Assembly (NCBI GenBank): GCA_003162695.1
Contig: PMML01000054.1
Span: forward strand, 1 to 32,361
Reading direction: 5' to 3'
DNA: 32,361 nt
Source: Ignavibacteriota bacterium
GTDB taxonomy: Bacteria; Bacteroidota; Ignavibacteria; UBA10030
A model generated the notes under the pieces. The model had not been told where the DNA came from. It worked only from the letters and a program-made list of their open reading frames with translations, and did no database searches. The position numbers and the translations under genes are program-made. This document shows, piece by piece, positions 16,644 to 25,519 of this stretch. How positions within the stretch are numbered: position 1 is the stretch's first letter; each line of letters opens with the position of its first letter.

Positions 16644-16976
16644 ATGCAGATCAAAGTAACGGCACGTCATTTTAAGGCGCATGATTCGCTCATTGCGTAT
16701 ACCGAAGAAATATTGGAAAAACTCAATCACTTCTACGATGGCATCATAAAAGCGGACGTCATTCTTTTCTTCGAAAAGAAACCTAAGGATGGAAAAATTG
16801 CGGAAATTACCATCTCGGTATACGGCACTGTTCTCACAGCGATAGGAAAGAGTGATGAGTATACAAAATCCATCGATATCGCAGTGGAGAAGGCTCTTGT
16901 TCAGCTTAAGAAATATAAAGGCAAACTTCACACGAAAGACAGAAAAGAAGTGCGAAAAGCGCGGGATAAAGAATAG
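16644..16976 (+). CDS. hpf: Ribosome hibernation-promoting factor (short HPF/RaiA)
   Basis: HPF binds the decoding site of idle ribosomes and promotes hibernation or inactivation in stationary phase. The 110 residues correspond to the short form, without the C-terminal dimerisation domain of long HPF. The fold-defining segments are KVTARHFKAHDSLIAYTEEIL at the N-terminus and DIAVEKALVQLKKYKGKL near the C-terminus. A near-perfect ribosome site (AGGAGG at 16631-16636) precedes the ATG by seven bases. It follows xerC by 26 bases, an order frequent in Bacteroidota, and precedes hprK by 12 bases. Confidence 0.94.
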   Translation: MQIKVTARHFKAHDSLIAYTEEILEKLNHFYDGIIKADVILFFEKKPKDGKIAEITISVYGTVLTAIGKSDEYTKSIDIAVEKALVQLKKYKGKLHTKDRKEVRKARDKE

Positions 16977-16988
16977 AAAGGGAACTGT

Positions 16989-17996
16989 ATGCCTCTGAAC
17001 CATATCAAAGAGACGCAGAAAAAAAGTATTACCGTAGGTTTTTTATACGAAGTCAACAAAGAGCGGCTCAGGCTGAGAACGTTGAACGGAGAAGTAGGGT
17101 TTGAAAAGGAAATCAGGGACAAAAACATCCATCGTCCCGGGCTGGCTCTCGCAGGCTATGTCGAATTGTTTACATATGACCGTGTCCAAATCTTCGGCAA
17201 TACAGAAATGCGGTATCTGAACCACTTGAGCAAGCAAGAACGTCTGCATGTCTTTGAAACAATTTTTAGTTTTGATCTGCCGTGTATTTTTATCACAAAT
17301 GACAACGAGCTTGACGAAGAATTAGTCCGGATAGCTACGGAAAAACATGTTTCTGTTTTTCTTTCTCCCTTTGAAACGACCAAACTCGTTTATTATGTCA
17401 GCGATTTTCTGGACGATCAATTTGCGCCGCAAACCGTTCTTCATGGTTCATTTATCGATGTCTACGGCATCGGAGTATTGATCACCGGCCGTTCCGGCAT
17501 AGGAAAAAGTGAGATTGCCCTCGATCTTGTGGAGCGGGGACATAGGCTTGTTGCCGACGATGTCGTAATGATCGTTCGTAAAAGTGAAAACATTCTCATC
17601 GGTTCCGGCTCCGATGTTGTGAAACATTTTATGGAAATTCGAGGATTGGGATTGATCGACGTCCGGGCGACGTTCGGTATTCGTTCTATCCGTTATCAAA
17701 AGAGAATAGAAATTATTGTAGAACTCAAAGAATGGGACCCTAATATTGAATATACCCGGACAGGTCTTGATCATGAAAGTATTGCGATCCTGAGTGTTAA
17801 TCTGCCGCATATAAAGCTTCCCATCTTCCCGGGAAAAAACATTACAGTTATCATTGAAGTCGTTGCATTGGATTATCTATCGAAACATTATGGATATGAT
17901 GCAGCGAAGGCGTTCGCACGGCGGTTAGATGCGGCTATTACGGAAAAAACGAAAGGGAAAAGAGTTATCGATTATTTCGATCACGATTTTGAATAA
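16989..17996 (+). CDS. hprK: HPr kinase/phosphorylase
   Basis: HprK phosphorylates and dephosphorylates a serine on HPr or an HPr-like protein, linking energy state to regulation. The N-terminal domain (about 1-140) is followed by the P-loop kinase domain with H152, Walker A at G167-x4-GKS (GRSGIGKSEIALDLVERGH) and VADDVV. The family signature EIRGLGLIDVRATFG and the later RIEIIVELKEW are intact, so the enzyme should be active. The 335 residues are slightly longer than the usual ~310-320. No HPr, PtsI or PtsN gene is present in the window. Adjacency to hpf recalls the rpoN-hpf-ptsN-hprK cluster of Proteobacteria, with the other members missing. Confidence 0.96.
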   Translation: MPLNHIKETQKKSITVGFLYEVNKERLRLRTLNGEVGFEKEIRDKNIHRPGLALAGYVELFTYDRVQIFGNTEMRYLNHLSKQERLHVFETIFSFDLPCIFITNDNELDEELVRIATEKHVSVFLSPFETTKLVYYVSDFLDDQFAPQTVLHGSFIDVYGIGVLITGRSGIGKSEIALDLVERGHRLVADDVVMIVRKSENILIGSGSDVVKHFMEIRGLGLIDVRATFGIRSIRYQKRIEIIVELKEWDPNIEYTRTGLDHESIAILSVNLPHIKLPIFPGKNITVIIEVVALDYLSKHYGYDAAKAFARRLDAAITEKTKGKRVIDYFDHDFE

Positions 17997-18009
17997 ATGT
18001 GAAAAAATC

Positions 18010-18038
18010 TTGACAAAAGAATAATATTTTCCTATCTT
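18010..18038 (+). promoter_or_regulatory. Promoter candidate, TTGACA-N17-TATCTT
   Basis: A perfect TTGACA at 18010-18015 is followed after 17 bases by TATCTT at 18033-18038, in the 96-base gap after hprK. Transcription would begin near 18045. The M23 peptidase gene would then have a leader of about 25 or 48 bases depending on its start. The spacing and -35 are the same as in the candidate at 12028. Confidence 0.62.
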
Positions 18039-18092
18039 CACCCTGCGCAGGAACTAGATTTTCAAAACTTGCAAGGAACGATTCGTACATTT

Positions 18093-19043
18093 ATGGCACG
18101 TTTACCGCTTTATAGATATTCACCTCAATCCGTCGAATTTAAAGAGATTCGCTGGGGTAGAATAAAGCTGATTATCCTCGGGATCGTGCTGGGGTTTTGT
18201 TTGATCACTGCATCCGTTATAATTAATCAATACTGCGGTGATTTTTTACGTCTCTCGTATTTGCAGCAAAGCGCACTTGCCAATGAGAATAAAATTCTTA
18301 TGGATCAATTGGCCTATCTCAACAACCGGCTTGAAAAAGATGAAAAAACGCTGGATAAGCTTGGTGATCAGGGAAACGAACTTCGCTTGCTTGCCGATTT
18401 GCCGAAGATCAATGAGGAAGTGCAAAAGGCCGGTCTCGGCGGAACTGAAAGCCGTGTCGATTTTTCTTCCTCGATGAAGATTAATGACTTGCTGAATAAT
18501 TTGCATGCGGTGCTCGATAAAACAGAAGGAGAACTGCATATTCAAAAAACGAGCTATGATGTTGTCGAGCATACAGTCGAAAACAATAAAGATAGATTTT
18601 CTCATTTGCCTGCCATTAAGCCTATGGAGGGATATTATTCGCTTCAAGGATTTGGAATGAGACTGCATCCGATTCTACATATCTACAGGATGCATGAAGG
18701 TATTGATATTTCGAATATGACAGGTACGCCTGTCTATGCATCTGCCGACGGAACGGTGGACTTTGCCGGTCATCAAACAGGATTCGGCATCGTGCTTGAA
18801 ATCAATCATGGATATTCGTTGAAAACTATATACGGCCATCTTTCGAAGATTTTAGTGCATGAAGGACAGATCATCCGGCGCGGACAGTTGATTGCGCGGT
18901 CGGGTAATACGGGCTTATCTTCTGCCCCGCATCTGCATTATGAGGTTCGTTTGAACGGGGTAGCGCAAAACCCTATAGATTATTTTTTTAATAATGATGA
19001 TCGAAAGAAGTCGCAAAAGGGAAGTCTTAGCGCGAGCGATTGA
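18093..19043 (+). CDS. M23-family (LytM-like) metallopeptidase, membrane-anchored
   Basis: This probable peptidoglycan DD- or cross-link endopeptidase is anchored in the inner membrane. Residues ~24-46 form one transmembrane helix (LIILGIVLGFCLITASVII). A coiled coil follows (about 60-105, ENKILMDQLAYLNNRLEKDE), and the C-terminal M23 domain carries the zinc and catalytic residues: GMRLHP, H201-x3-D205 (HEGIDIS) and H280-x-H282 (HLHYEV). All are intact, so an active enzyme is expected rather than an EnvC/NlpD-like regulator. The start is ATG 18093 (316 aa); a TTG at 18069 would add eight residues. Neither has a well-spaced ribosome site. The promoter candidate at 18010 lies just upstream. Confidence 0.92.
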   Translation: MARLPLYRYSPQSVEFKEIRWGRIKLIILGIVLGFCLITASVIINQYCGDFLRLSYLQQSALANENKILMDQLAYLNNRLEKDEKTLDKLGDQGNELRLLADLPKINEEVQKAGLGGTESRVDFSSSMKINDLLNNLHAVLDKTEGELHIQKTSYDVVEHTVENNKDRFSHLPAIKPMEGYYSLQGFGMRLHPILHIYRMHEGIDISNMTGTPVYASADGTVDFAGHQTGFGIVLEINHGYSLKTIYGHLSKILVHEGQIIRRGQLIARSGNTGLSSAPHLHYEVRLNGVAQNPIDYFFNNDDRKKSQKGSLSASD

Positions 19044-19083
19044 TTCCGACATACATGAATGTTATGCTGCAGGAGAAATAAAA

Positions 19084-19308
19084 ATGATTTGGACCATTGA
19101 GTTGGCTTCATATCTGGATGATGCCCCTTGGCCGGCGACAAAAGATGAATTAATCGATTACGCGGTTCGGACAGGTGCTCCTACTCAGGTTATACAGAAT
19201 TTAGAGGAATTGGAAGATACCGATGAACCGTATGAAAGCATCGAAGAAATTTGGTCTGATTATCCGACAGATGAAGATTTTTTCTATGAGGATGATAAGG
19301 AATATTGA
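19084..19308 (+). CDS. DUF2795-type small acidic protein
   Basis: This 74-residue protein begins MIWTIELASYLDDAPWPATK and resembles small DUF2795 proteins found in FCB bacteria. The first half carries the recognisable domain (WPATKDELIDYAVRTGAP, QVIQNLEEL). The second half is strongly acidic with many Asp, Glu and Tyr (SDYPTDEDFFYEDDKEY). The function is unknown. The ATG at 19084 was chosen because AGGAGA at 19071-19076 precedes it at seven bases and the family starts there. A longer reading from 18994 would overlap the M23 gene and begins with unrelated sequence. It follows the M23 gene by 40 bases and ends before an intrinsic terminator. Confidence 0.82.
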   Translation: MIWTIELASYLDDAPWPATKDELIDYAVRTGAPTQVIQNLEELEDTDEPYESIEEIWSDYPTDEDFFYEDDKEY

Positions 19309-19367
19309 TTGTCGCAGCCTCATCATTAACTTCTCTTAAATTCGATTTGAATATATAATGAACATCG

Positions 19368-19396
19368 CCCGGCATTTTCGTGCTGGGTTTTTTTTT
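19368..19396 (+). terminator. Rho-independent terminator
   Basis: CCCGGCA (19368-19374), a six-base loop and TGCTGGG (19381-19387) form a seven-pair stem with one G-T pair, followed by nine T residues. It lies 60 bases after the DUF2795 stop and 12 bases before the Omp85 start, whose ribosome site (GAGGG) follows the T-run directly. It should end the M23-DUF2795 transcript. If the Omp85 gene has no promoter of its own downstream of it, the hairpin would act as an attenuator instead. Confidence 0.85.
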
Positions 19397-19407
19397 ATTG
19401 AGGGTCC

Positions 19408-21465
19408 ATGCGCCTTTTTTCGGCCATTCTTGTATTAATACTATTTTCCTGCTCTATTTTTGGACAGGACAGAACCGGTAAATTGGAAATCAAAGACATT
19501 CGGTTTACCGGCAATGTAAGCGTAAAGCCGGATCAACTTCTTTCGTTGATGCAAACTCAAAAATCCCCTTGGACGTTCTGGAAATACATCTATACGCATA
19601 TCAGCGAATCGATCGGGCAAAAAGCCGAATATTTCGATCCGGTCGTTTTTGGAGCGGACTTTTTTACGGTTAAAAAGTATTACGAAAGCAAGGGCTTTTA
19701 CCTGGCAAAAATTGATACGACATTCATCGTCGATAGGGAGCGCGGGACTATCGAAATATTGTTTTCAATAAAAGAGAACAAACGTTCGCTCATCGACACT
19801 GTTGTGTATAAAGGATTGGATATTCTGCCGGAAGATGTTCGGAACGACATTGTCATGAATTCGGTGCTCCATGTGCATGAGCCGTTTATTATGGATAATC
19901 TGGAGACGGAAGTTCGGCATGATATTGCCGTCCTGGCCAATGGCGGATATGTCAATATGCGGGTCGATACGATCGATGCCCATCGGTACGCTTCCACCAA
20001 TAATTTTACAATTGTCTTGGCTTATACGCCGGGCGCGCGGTACACATTCGGGAAAATTAGTATTCAGGAAGACACGGCATCGCTGGCTCACATAGATTCG
20101 ATGACGATCCTTCAACATCTTGATTATCAGGAAGGCGATTTCTATAGCGAACAGAAAAAAACGCAGAGCGAGAGAAACTTAAATCGACTCGGAATCTTTG
20201 ACGCATCAAAAATCGAGAACGTTATTTCTCCTTCATTGACTGGTTCCAGAAGTATTCCGACGAATGTTTTGGTGCGGACACGTTCGTTTCAGGAGCTTTC
20301 GCCGGAAATAGGCGTTAACGACGAGAACAATGCATTCAATGTTTCTTTGGGTGTGAGTTATAATCATAGAAATTTTTTGGGAAGTGCACGGAATTTTTCC
20401 ACGAGTCTGGACGTCAATATACAGTCAATTTATGCCATCCAATTCAAGCGGCTGTTGACACAAACCGGATGGCAGGACAGTTCGCTTGTTGCAAAATTGA
20501 ATCTTTCGATGCAGATTCTGCAGCCGTTCTTTTTGAATAACAGGACGAGTCTGAGCTGGACTCTCTCCGGCATTATCGATAAAGAGATGACCTATTATTT
20601 GCCCGTTCTGCAAAACAAGGTTGAAGTCATAACTCAAACAGCAACATATACAAAAGCATATTATGATTGGACACTCGAGTTCAGCAGTCCGAGGGCGGTT
20701 GTTGCCCAGCGCGATACAACGATAGGAACATACGCGAAGCAGCTCAATTCGATTTTGACGGTCACTCTCCAGCGCGATAAACGGAATGATATATTTTATC
20801 CTTCGGAAGGATTTTTGCAATCAATTTCTCTTGAGGAATCGGGCACTCTGCCGAGAATGTTCGGCAGTGATATCGGCATCCACCTGCCCTATTCACAATA
20901 CCTAAAAGCAACGGTGCTTGGCCAATGGTACTGGGATCCGGATGGGAAACGGGATGTTATCTGGGCAACGAAATGGAATGTGGGTGAGGCCGTGCTTTAC
21001 GGGTCATCGCCGATCGATGTTCCTCTGACTCAAAGATTTTTTTCAGGAGGGAGCGGAAGTGTGCGAGGCTGGAAATCACGTTCGTTGGGATTTGTGGACA
21101 GTACGGATGACCAGGGAGGCGATGCATTTCTGGACGGCAGTCTCGAGGCGCGGTTGAATCCCCTCAAAAATGCAGGGTCTTTCTCTTTTATCGATCTCGA
21201 GAAAATTTCGTTTGTGCTTTTCTATGATATCGGTAATGTATGGGCGAGACCGTCAAGTTTCCGGTTTTCGCAGATTGCAATGGCGGCGGGATTCGGCCTT
21301 CGCTATAATACTATTGCCGGACCGATCCGCATAGATTTCGGCATGCGTGTATTCGATCCCGATGCGTTTGCCGCAGGTACAAACGCTTGGATTACAGAAA
21401 AGAAATTTTTTCCGGAAACCGTTGCCACGGGAGTCGTCCAACTCGGCGTTGGCCACGCATTTTAA
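19408..21465 (+). CDS. Omp85-family outer-membrane protein (BamA/TamA-like)
   Basis: This outer-membrane beta-barrel protein of the Omp85 superfamily takes part in inserting or translocating outer-membrane proteins. A signal peptide (RLFSAILVLILFSCSIFG) ends near residue 19. About three POTRA domains follow (residues ~25-290), recognisable by IKDIRFTGNVSV, DTVVYKGLDIL and FGKISI. The C-terminal barrel carries the conserved loop-6 motif V552-R-G-W555 (GSVRGWKSRSLG) and ends in phenylalanine (GVGHAF), the BAM targeting residue. At 685 residues with three POTRAs it is closer to TamA or an accessory BamA paralogue than to the main five-POTRA BamA. It precedes holB by nine bases. Confidence 0.88.
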   Translation: MRLFSAILVLILFSCSIFGQDRTGKLEIKDIRFTGNVSVKPDQLLSLMQTQKSPWTFWKYIYTHISESIGQKAEYFDPVVFGADFFTVKKYYESKGFYLAKIDTTFIVDRERGTIEILFSIKENKRSLIDTVVYKGLDILPEDVRNDIVMNSVLHVHEPFIMDNLETEVRHDIAVLANGGYVNMRVDTIDAHRYASTNNFTIVLAYTPGARYTFGKISIQEDTASLAHIDSMTILQHLDYQEGDFYSEQKKTQSERNLNRLGIFDASKIENVISPSLTGSRSIPTNVLVRTRSFQELSPEIGVNDENNAFNVSLGVSYNHRNFLGSARNFSTSLDVNIQSIYAIQFKRLLTQTGWQDSSLVAKLNLSMQILQPFFLNNRTSLSWTLSGIIDKEMTYYLPVLQNKVEVITQTATYTKAYYDWTLEFSSPRAVVAQRDTTIGTYAKQLNSILTVTLQRDKRNDIFYPSEGFLQSISLEESGTLPRMFGSDIGIHLPYSQYLKATVLGQWYWDPDGKRDVIWATKWNVGEAVLYGSSPIDVPLTQRFFSGGSGSVRGWKSRSLGFVDSTDDQGGDAFLDGSLEARLNPLKNAGSFSFIDLEKISFVLFYDIGNVWARPSSFRFSQIAMAAGFGLRYNTIAGPIRIDFGMRVFDPDAFAAGTNAWITEKKFFPETVATGVVQLGVGHAF

Positions 21466-21474
21466 CGAGACAAT

Positions 21475-22590
21475 ATGAGCTGGACAAAAATTATAGGTCA
21501 GGAGCGTGTCAAACGCCTTCTGCAAAATTCGCTTCGCGCAAACCGACTGGCACATGCCTACCTCTTTTATGGTGCAGAAGGCATTGGCAAAGATGCACTT
21601 GCTCTGGAATTTGCCCGCGCAATCAACTGTTCGTCCGGTGCATCTGATGCATGCGGATCGTGCCCTAGCTGCAAAAAATTCGAAACGCTTCAGCATCCCG
21701 ATGTGAAGCTTATTTTCCCTCTGCCCGTAGGCAAAGGGGAACAGCAGGGAGATGATCCCTTTGCCGTGCTCACGGAAGATCAAATCCTCACCGTACGAGA
21801 ACAGGTTCGAATCAAGGCTGAAGATCCATATCATAAGATTGAAATTGCAAAAGCAAATTTTATAAAAATCAACAGCATACGCGGCATGAAACGAGAATCT
21901 TCGATGTCGCGCTCGGAAGGGGGGGAAAAAATATTTATTCTCTTCAATGCCGAGTTGATGAATAACGAAGCGAGCAATTCACTTCTCAAGATTTTGGAAG
22001 AGCCTCTGCCGGACACCGTCATTCTGCTGACAACGTCGGCTAAAGAAAGCCTTTTACCTACCATTCTTTCCCGATGCCAGACGGTGCAGTGTGATTTCTT
22101 GCTCGAAGAAGATATTTTTACGGCATTGCAGGAACGCGATGGTGTTGAAAATGGCCAGAGCCGGCTTGCGGCGCGTTTGGCGAACGGAAGTTACGGACTT
22201 GCACGCCTTCTGACATCTGCTGATATGGCGGCACAGCGTGAGGAGGTCGTTGATTTTTTACGGCTTTCTCTTTCCAAACAACGGCTGCCGATGCTGCAGG
22301 CAGTTGATGAACTATCAAGTACGTACGATCGAACTGCCCTGCAACGCTGGCTTGAAGTGCTCCAGATCTGGCTGCGAGAAGCCCTCCTGCTTCAAAAAAC
22401 GGGGAACGATACGGGATTAGCTTGGGATCAGGAGAGTTTGAAACGCTTTGTCCGGAATTTTCCTCAAGCGAACTTAATCGGCGCTCTTGATTTGACAAAT
22501 CAAGCAATTGCTCAAATAGACAAAAATGGCTACCTTCCTCTTATCCTGATAAATGTATCTCTTGGATTACGAAAGAATTTAACGGAATAA
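21475..22590 (+). CDS. holB: DNA polymerase III delta-prime subunit
   Basis: HolB is part of the clamp-loader complex that places the sliding clamp on primed DNA. The AAA+ fold starts SWTKIIGQERVKRLLQNSL; the P-loop is G33-AEGIG-K39. A zinc module follows (NCSSGASDACGSCPSC: C-x7-C-x2-C-x2-C), then NNEASNSLLKILEEP and the sensor-like SRC in LPTILSRCQTV. The 371 residues are within the family range. The ATG at 21475 is nine bases after the Omp85 stop, and metG starts three bases after the holB stop. Because delta-prime and gamma/tau share these domains, DnaX was considered; the short length and lack of a C-terminal extension favour HolB. Confidence 0.92.
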   Translation: MSWTKIIGQERVKRLLQNSLRANRLAHAYLFYGAEGIGKDALALEFARAINCSSGASDACGSCPSCKKFETLQHPDVKLIFPLPVGKGEQQGDDPFAVLTEDQILTVREQVRIKAEDPYHKIEIAKANFIKINSIRGMKRESSMSRSEGGEKIFILFNAELMNNEASNSLLKILEEPLPDTVILLTTSAKESLLPTILSRCQTVQCDFLLEEDIFTALQERDGVENGQSRLAARLANGSYGLARLLTSADMAAQREEVVDFLRLSLSKQRLPMLQAVDELSSTYDRTALQRWLEVLQIWLREALLLQKTGNDTGLAWDQESLKRFVRNFPQANLIGALDLTNQAIAQIDKNGYLPLILINVSLGLRKNLTE

Positions 22591-22593
22591 ACC

Positions 22594-24666
22594 ATGATCA
22601 AAGAATTTAAACGCATACTTGTTACGGCCGCTTTGCCTTATGCAAACGGCTATCTTCACCTGGGGCATCTTGCCGGCGCCTATCTTCCGGCCGATATATA
22701 CGCCCGCTATCAGCGTTTAAAGAAACGCGAAGTTCTTTTTCTTTGCGGTTCTGACGAGCATGGGGTTGCTATTACCGTCTCTGCGGAAAAAGAAAAGATA
22801 ACCCCTCAAGCCATTATCGACCGCTATCATCCGGCGAATAAATCGGTTTTTGAAGCATTTGAAATGAGCTTCGATAATTATTCTCGCACATCCCTGCCTT
22901 TGCATTATAAAACAACGACTGAATTCTTTACGGAATTCCATAAGAACGGCATTGTTCTGGAAAAAAAGGAACAGCAGCTGTTTTGCGAAAAAGATTCTCT
23001 GTTCTTAGCCGATCGGTATGTCGAAGGAACATGCCCGAATTGTAAATCAACGCAGGCACGCGGAGATCAATGTGAAAATTGCGGGACGTGGATCAATCAG
23101 GTCGATCTGATCGATCCAAAGTGCAAACTCTGCGGAAGCACGCCGGTTATCCGCGAAACGCTGCACTGGTATTTTCCGCTTGGAAAGTATCAAAAGAGGC
23201 TACAGGAATATATTAAAAATGCAGATGAGCGGGATGGGTGGAAAGAAAATGTTCTGCGTTATTGCGAGGGCTGGTTCAAGGATGGATTGCAGGACCGTGC
23301 AGTGACACGCGATCTTACCTGGGGAGTTCCTGTTCCGGTGAAAGGATTTGAACACAAAGTCATTTATGTCTGGTTCGATGCTGTGCTCGGGTATATTTCA
23401 TCCGGCAGGGAGTGGGCAGCCGGAAAAGGAACCCCTGACGCATGGAAAAAATATTGGCTCGATCCGGAAACAAAATATGTCCCTTTTATCGGCAAAGACA
23501 ATATCGTATTCCATTGCATCGTTTTTCCTGCTATGCTCATGGCATGGAATGATAGCGGAAAAGAACAATATATTCTGCCGGCAAATGTTCCCGCCAACGA
23601 ATTTTTGAATTTCGAAGGACAAAAATTTTCAAAGAGCCGCGGGTGGGGAATCGACGTTCAAGATTTCCTGAAGTTTTTCCCCGCTGATACGATTCGTTAT
23701 GCACTTGCCGTCAATTTACCGGAAAAAAGCGACAGTGATTTCTATTTGAAAGACTTTCAGGCGCGCGTCAACAATGAACTTGCAGATATCGTTGGAAATT
23801 TTATCAATCGTACCATTGCATTTACAGAAAAGAACTTCGAAGGCAAAGTTCCGAGTCCCGGTACATTGAATTTACTCGATGCTGAAATGATCTCTAAAAT
23901 CAAGAAAATACCCGGGATGGTCGGACTATCATACGAACAGTACAGATTCCGCGATGGTTTGATGGAAACAATGAACCTTGCTCGATCTGCCAATAAATAT
24001 TTCAACGACAGCGAGCCTTGGAAGACCAAAAAGTCAAATCCTGAACAATGTGCAGCTACGCTGTACGTTTCCCTGCAGGTTGTCCGTACGCTGGCAATAT
24101 TGCTGGCACCTGTCATTCCTTTTACGGCTGATAAAATTTGGAAACTTCTCAAGATGGATTCGGTGTTGTATCAGGACGGCTGGGATTCTGCGGCAGATAT
24201 TCTGCTTGAACCCGGCCATATTTTAGATAGACCTGAAATATTGATTCAAAAGATTGAGGATAAGCGTATCGAAGAAATTATCAAATTTTTAGAAGATGGC
24301 AGTGAGAAAACGCCGAAACCTGAAGCCGCGCCGATCAAGCCGGTTATAACGATCGACGATTTTTCAAAACTTGATTTACGCATTGCAAAAGTCCTTCAAG
24401 CAGAGAAAGTTCCTAAATCGGAAAAACTTCTGAAACTTCGGGTCGAGCTTGGATCCGAACAACGGCAGATTCTTGCCGGTATCGCAAAAAAATATGAGCC
24501 GGAGGATTTGATCGGAAAATCGGTTGTTATCGTTGCAAATCTGCAGCCTGCTAAACTTATGGGGCAGGAATCGCAGGGGATGATCTTGGCGGCAAGCGAT
24601 GCGAACGGAGACATGAAATTGATCGAACCGAACGGTGAAATGCCTGCCGGTTCGATTGTCAAATAA
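22594..24666 (+). CDS. metG: methionine--tRNA ligase with C-terminal tRNA-binding domain
   Basis: This class I MetRS charges initiator and elongator tRNA-Met. The HIGH motif is H22-L-G-H25 (NGYLHLGHLAGAYL). The KMSKS loop is K344-FSK-S348 (KFSKSRGWGI), with Phe replacing Met, a common variant in this enzyme. Two zinc knuckles are visible (CPNC...CENC and CKLC). The C-terminal 110 residues, beginning ITIDDFSKLDLRIAKVLQAE, form the Trbp111-like OB-fold that binds tRNA and dimerises the enzyme. The 690 residues fit the E. coli-like architecture. It is the last informational gene before the quinone block; the next gene starts ten bases later. Confidence 0.97.
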   Translation: MIKEFKRILVTAALPYANGYLHLGHLAGAYLPADIYARYQRLKKREVLFLCGSDEHGVAITVSAEKEKITPQAIIDRYHPANKSVFEAFEMSFDNYSRTSLPLHYKTTTEFFTEFHKNGIVLEKKEQQLFCEKDSLFLADRYVEGTCPNCKSTQARGDQCENCGTWINQVDLIDPKCKLCGSTPVIRETLHWYFPLGKYQKRLQEYIKNADERDGWKENVLRYCEGWFKDGLQDRAVTRDLTWGVPVPVKGFEHKVIYVWFDAVLGYISSGREWAAGKGTPDAWKKYWLDPETKYVPFIGKDNIVFHCIVFPAMLMAWNDSGKEQYILPANVPANEFLNFEGQKFSKSRGWGIDVQDFLKFFPADTIRYALAVNLPEKSDSDFYLKDFQARVNNELADIVGNFINRTIAFTEKNFEGKVPSPGTLNLLDAEMISKIKKIPGMVGLSYEQYRFRDGLMETMNLARSANKYFNDSEPWKTKKSNPEQCAATLYVSLQVVRTLAILLAPVIPFTADKIWKLLKMDSVLYQDGWDSAADILLEPGHILDRPEILIQKIEDKRIEEIIKFLEDGSEKTPKPEAAPIKPVITIDDFSKLDLRIAKVLQAEKVPKSEKLLKLRVELGSEQRQILAGIAKKYEPEDLIGKSVVIVANLQPAKLMGQESQGMILAASDANGDMKLIEPNGEMPAGSIVK

Positions 24667-24676
24667 TCAGGACAGC

Positions 24677-25519
24677 GTGAAAAAAATAAAAAGTATAACG
24701 GATTTTGTTAAAATTGAGCATACTCTTTTTTCTTTACCGCTGATTTTCGCCGGCGTATTTTTAGCTTCACCAAAGCCTCCTTCGCTGAAACTGATCATGC
24801 TCATTCTTGCCGCTGCTCTTGGAGCCCGGACGACGGCTCTGGCTCTGAATCGAATTATCGACCGGCATATCGATAAACGCAATCCGCGAACGACCGACAG
24901 GGAGTTGCCGAGCGGAAGGATGCCTCTTGGCGGGGCATTTATTATTCTTATCGCTGGCTTTGCGTTGTATGAATTCAGCGCAAAATTAATATCTCCTTTT
25001 TGTCTTGCTCTCTCTCCGATTCCGCTCGCAATTTTTCTTATCTACCCATATATGAAACGCTTTACCTCGTTCGCGCATTTTGGCGTAGGATTCGGATTAT
25101 CGATGGCGCCGCTCGGCGGATGGTTTGCAGTCAAAAATACAGCCGAAGGAATGCTCCCCGGATTGCTGCTATCGCTTTTTATGGTTTTCTGGGCCACCGG
25201 TTTTGATGTCATCTATTCAACGCTTGATGAGGCATTTGATCGGGGAGAGAATCTTTATTCCTTTACTTCACGGTACGGACGAAAACGTGCATTAAAAATT
25301 TCAGCGTGCCTGCATGTTTTATCTTTTGCCGTACTGGTAGGTCTTTTTACGCTGCAAATCCGCGCTTTAGCGGCTCTGCCGCTGCTCATTGTTTCCGGAT
25401 ACCTTTTATATCTGGAGCACAGGAAAGCCGAAGATGTTGAGCTGGCGTTCTTTAGAATAAATGCTGTCATCGGTTTTGCGGTTCTTGCAATGGTGCTGGC
25501 AGGAGTGTATTTTCCATGA
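24677..25519 (+). CDS. mqnP: UbiA-family prenyltransferase, probable MqnP
   Basis: This integral membrane aromatic prenyltransferase attaches the polyprenyl chain to the naphthoate-type intermediate of futalosine-route menaquinone synthesis. The first Asp-rich motif is N58-RIIDRHID66; the second is D177-VIYSTLDEAFD188. About seven to nine hydrophobic helices are distributed over 280 residues (for example LIMLILAAALGARTTALAL and FIILIAGFALYEF). The GTG at 24677 gives KKIKSITDFVKIEHTLFSLP, the normal family start, with AGGA at 24669-24672. Longer starts overlap metG. Assignment as MqnP rather than UbiA for ubiquinone rests on the neighbours: ubiX, ubiD and three mqn genes follow. Confidence 0.9.
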   Translation: MKKIKSITDFVKIEHTLFSLPLIFAGVFLASPKPPSLKLIMLILAAALGARTTALALNRIIDRHIDKRNPRTTDRELPSGRMPLGGAFIILIAGFALYEFSAKLISPFCLALSPIPLAIFLIYPYMKRFTSFAHFGVGFGLSMAPLGGWFAVKNTAEGMLPGLLLSLFMVFWATGFDVIYSTLDEAFDRGENLYSFTSRYGRKRALKISACLHVLSFAVLVGLFTLQIRALAALPLLIVSGYLLYLEHRKAEDVELAFFRINAVIGFAVLAMVLAGVYFP

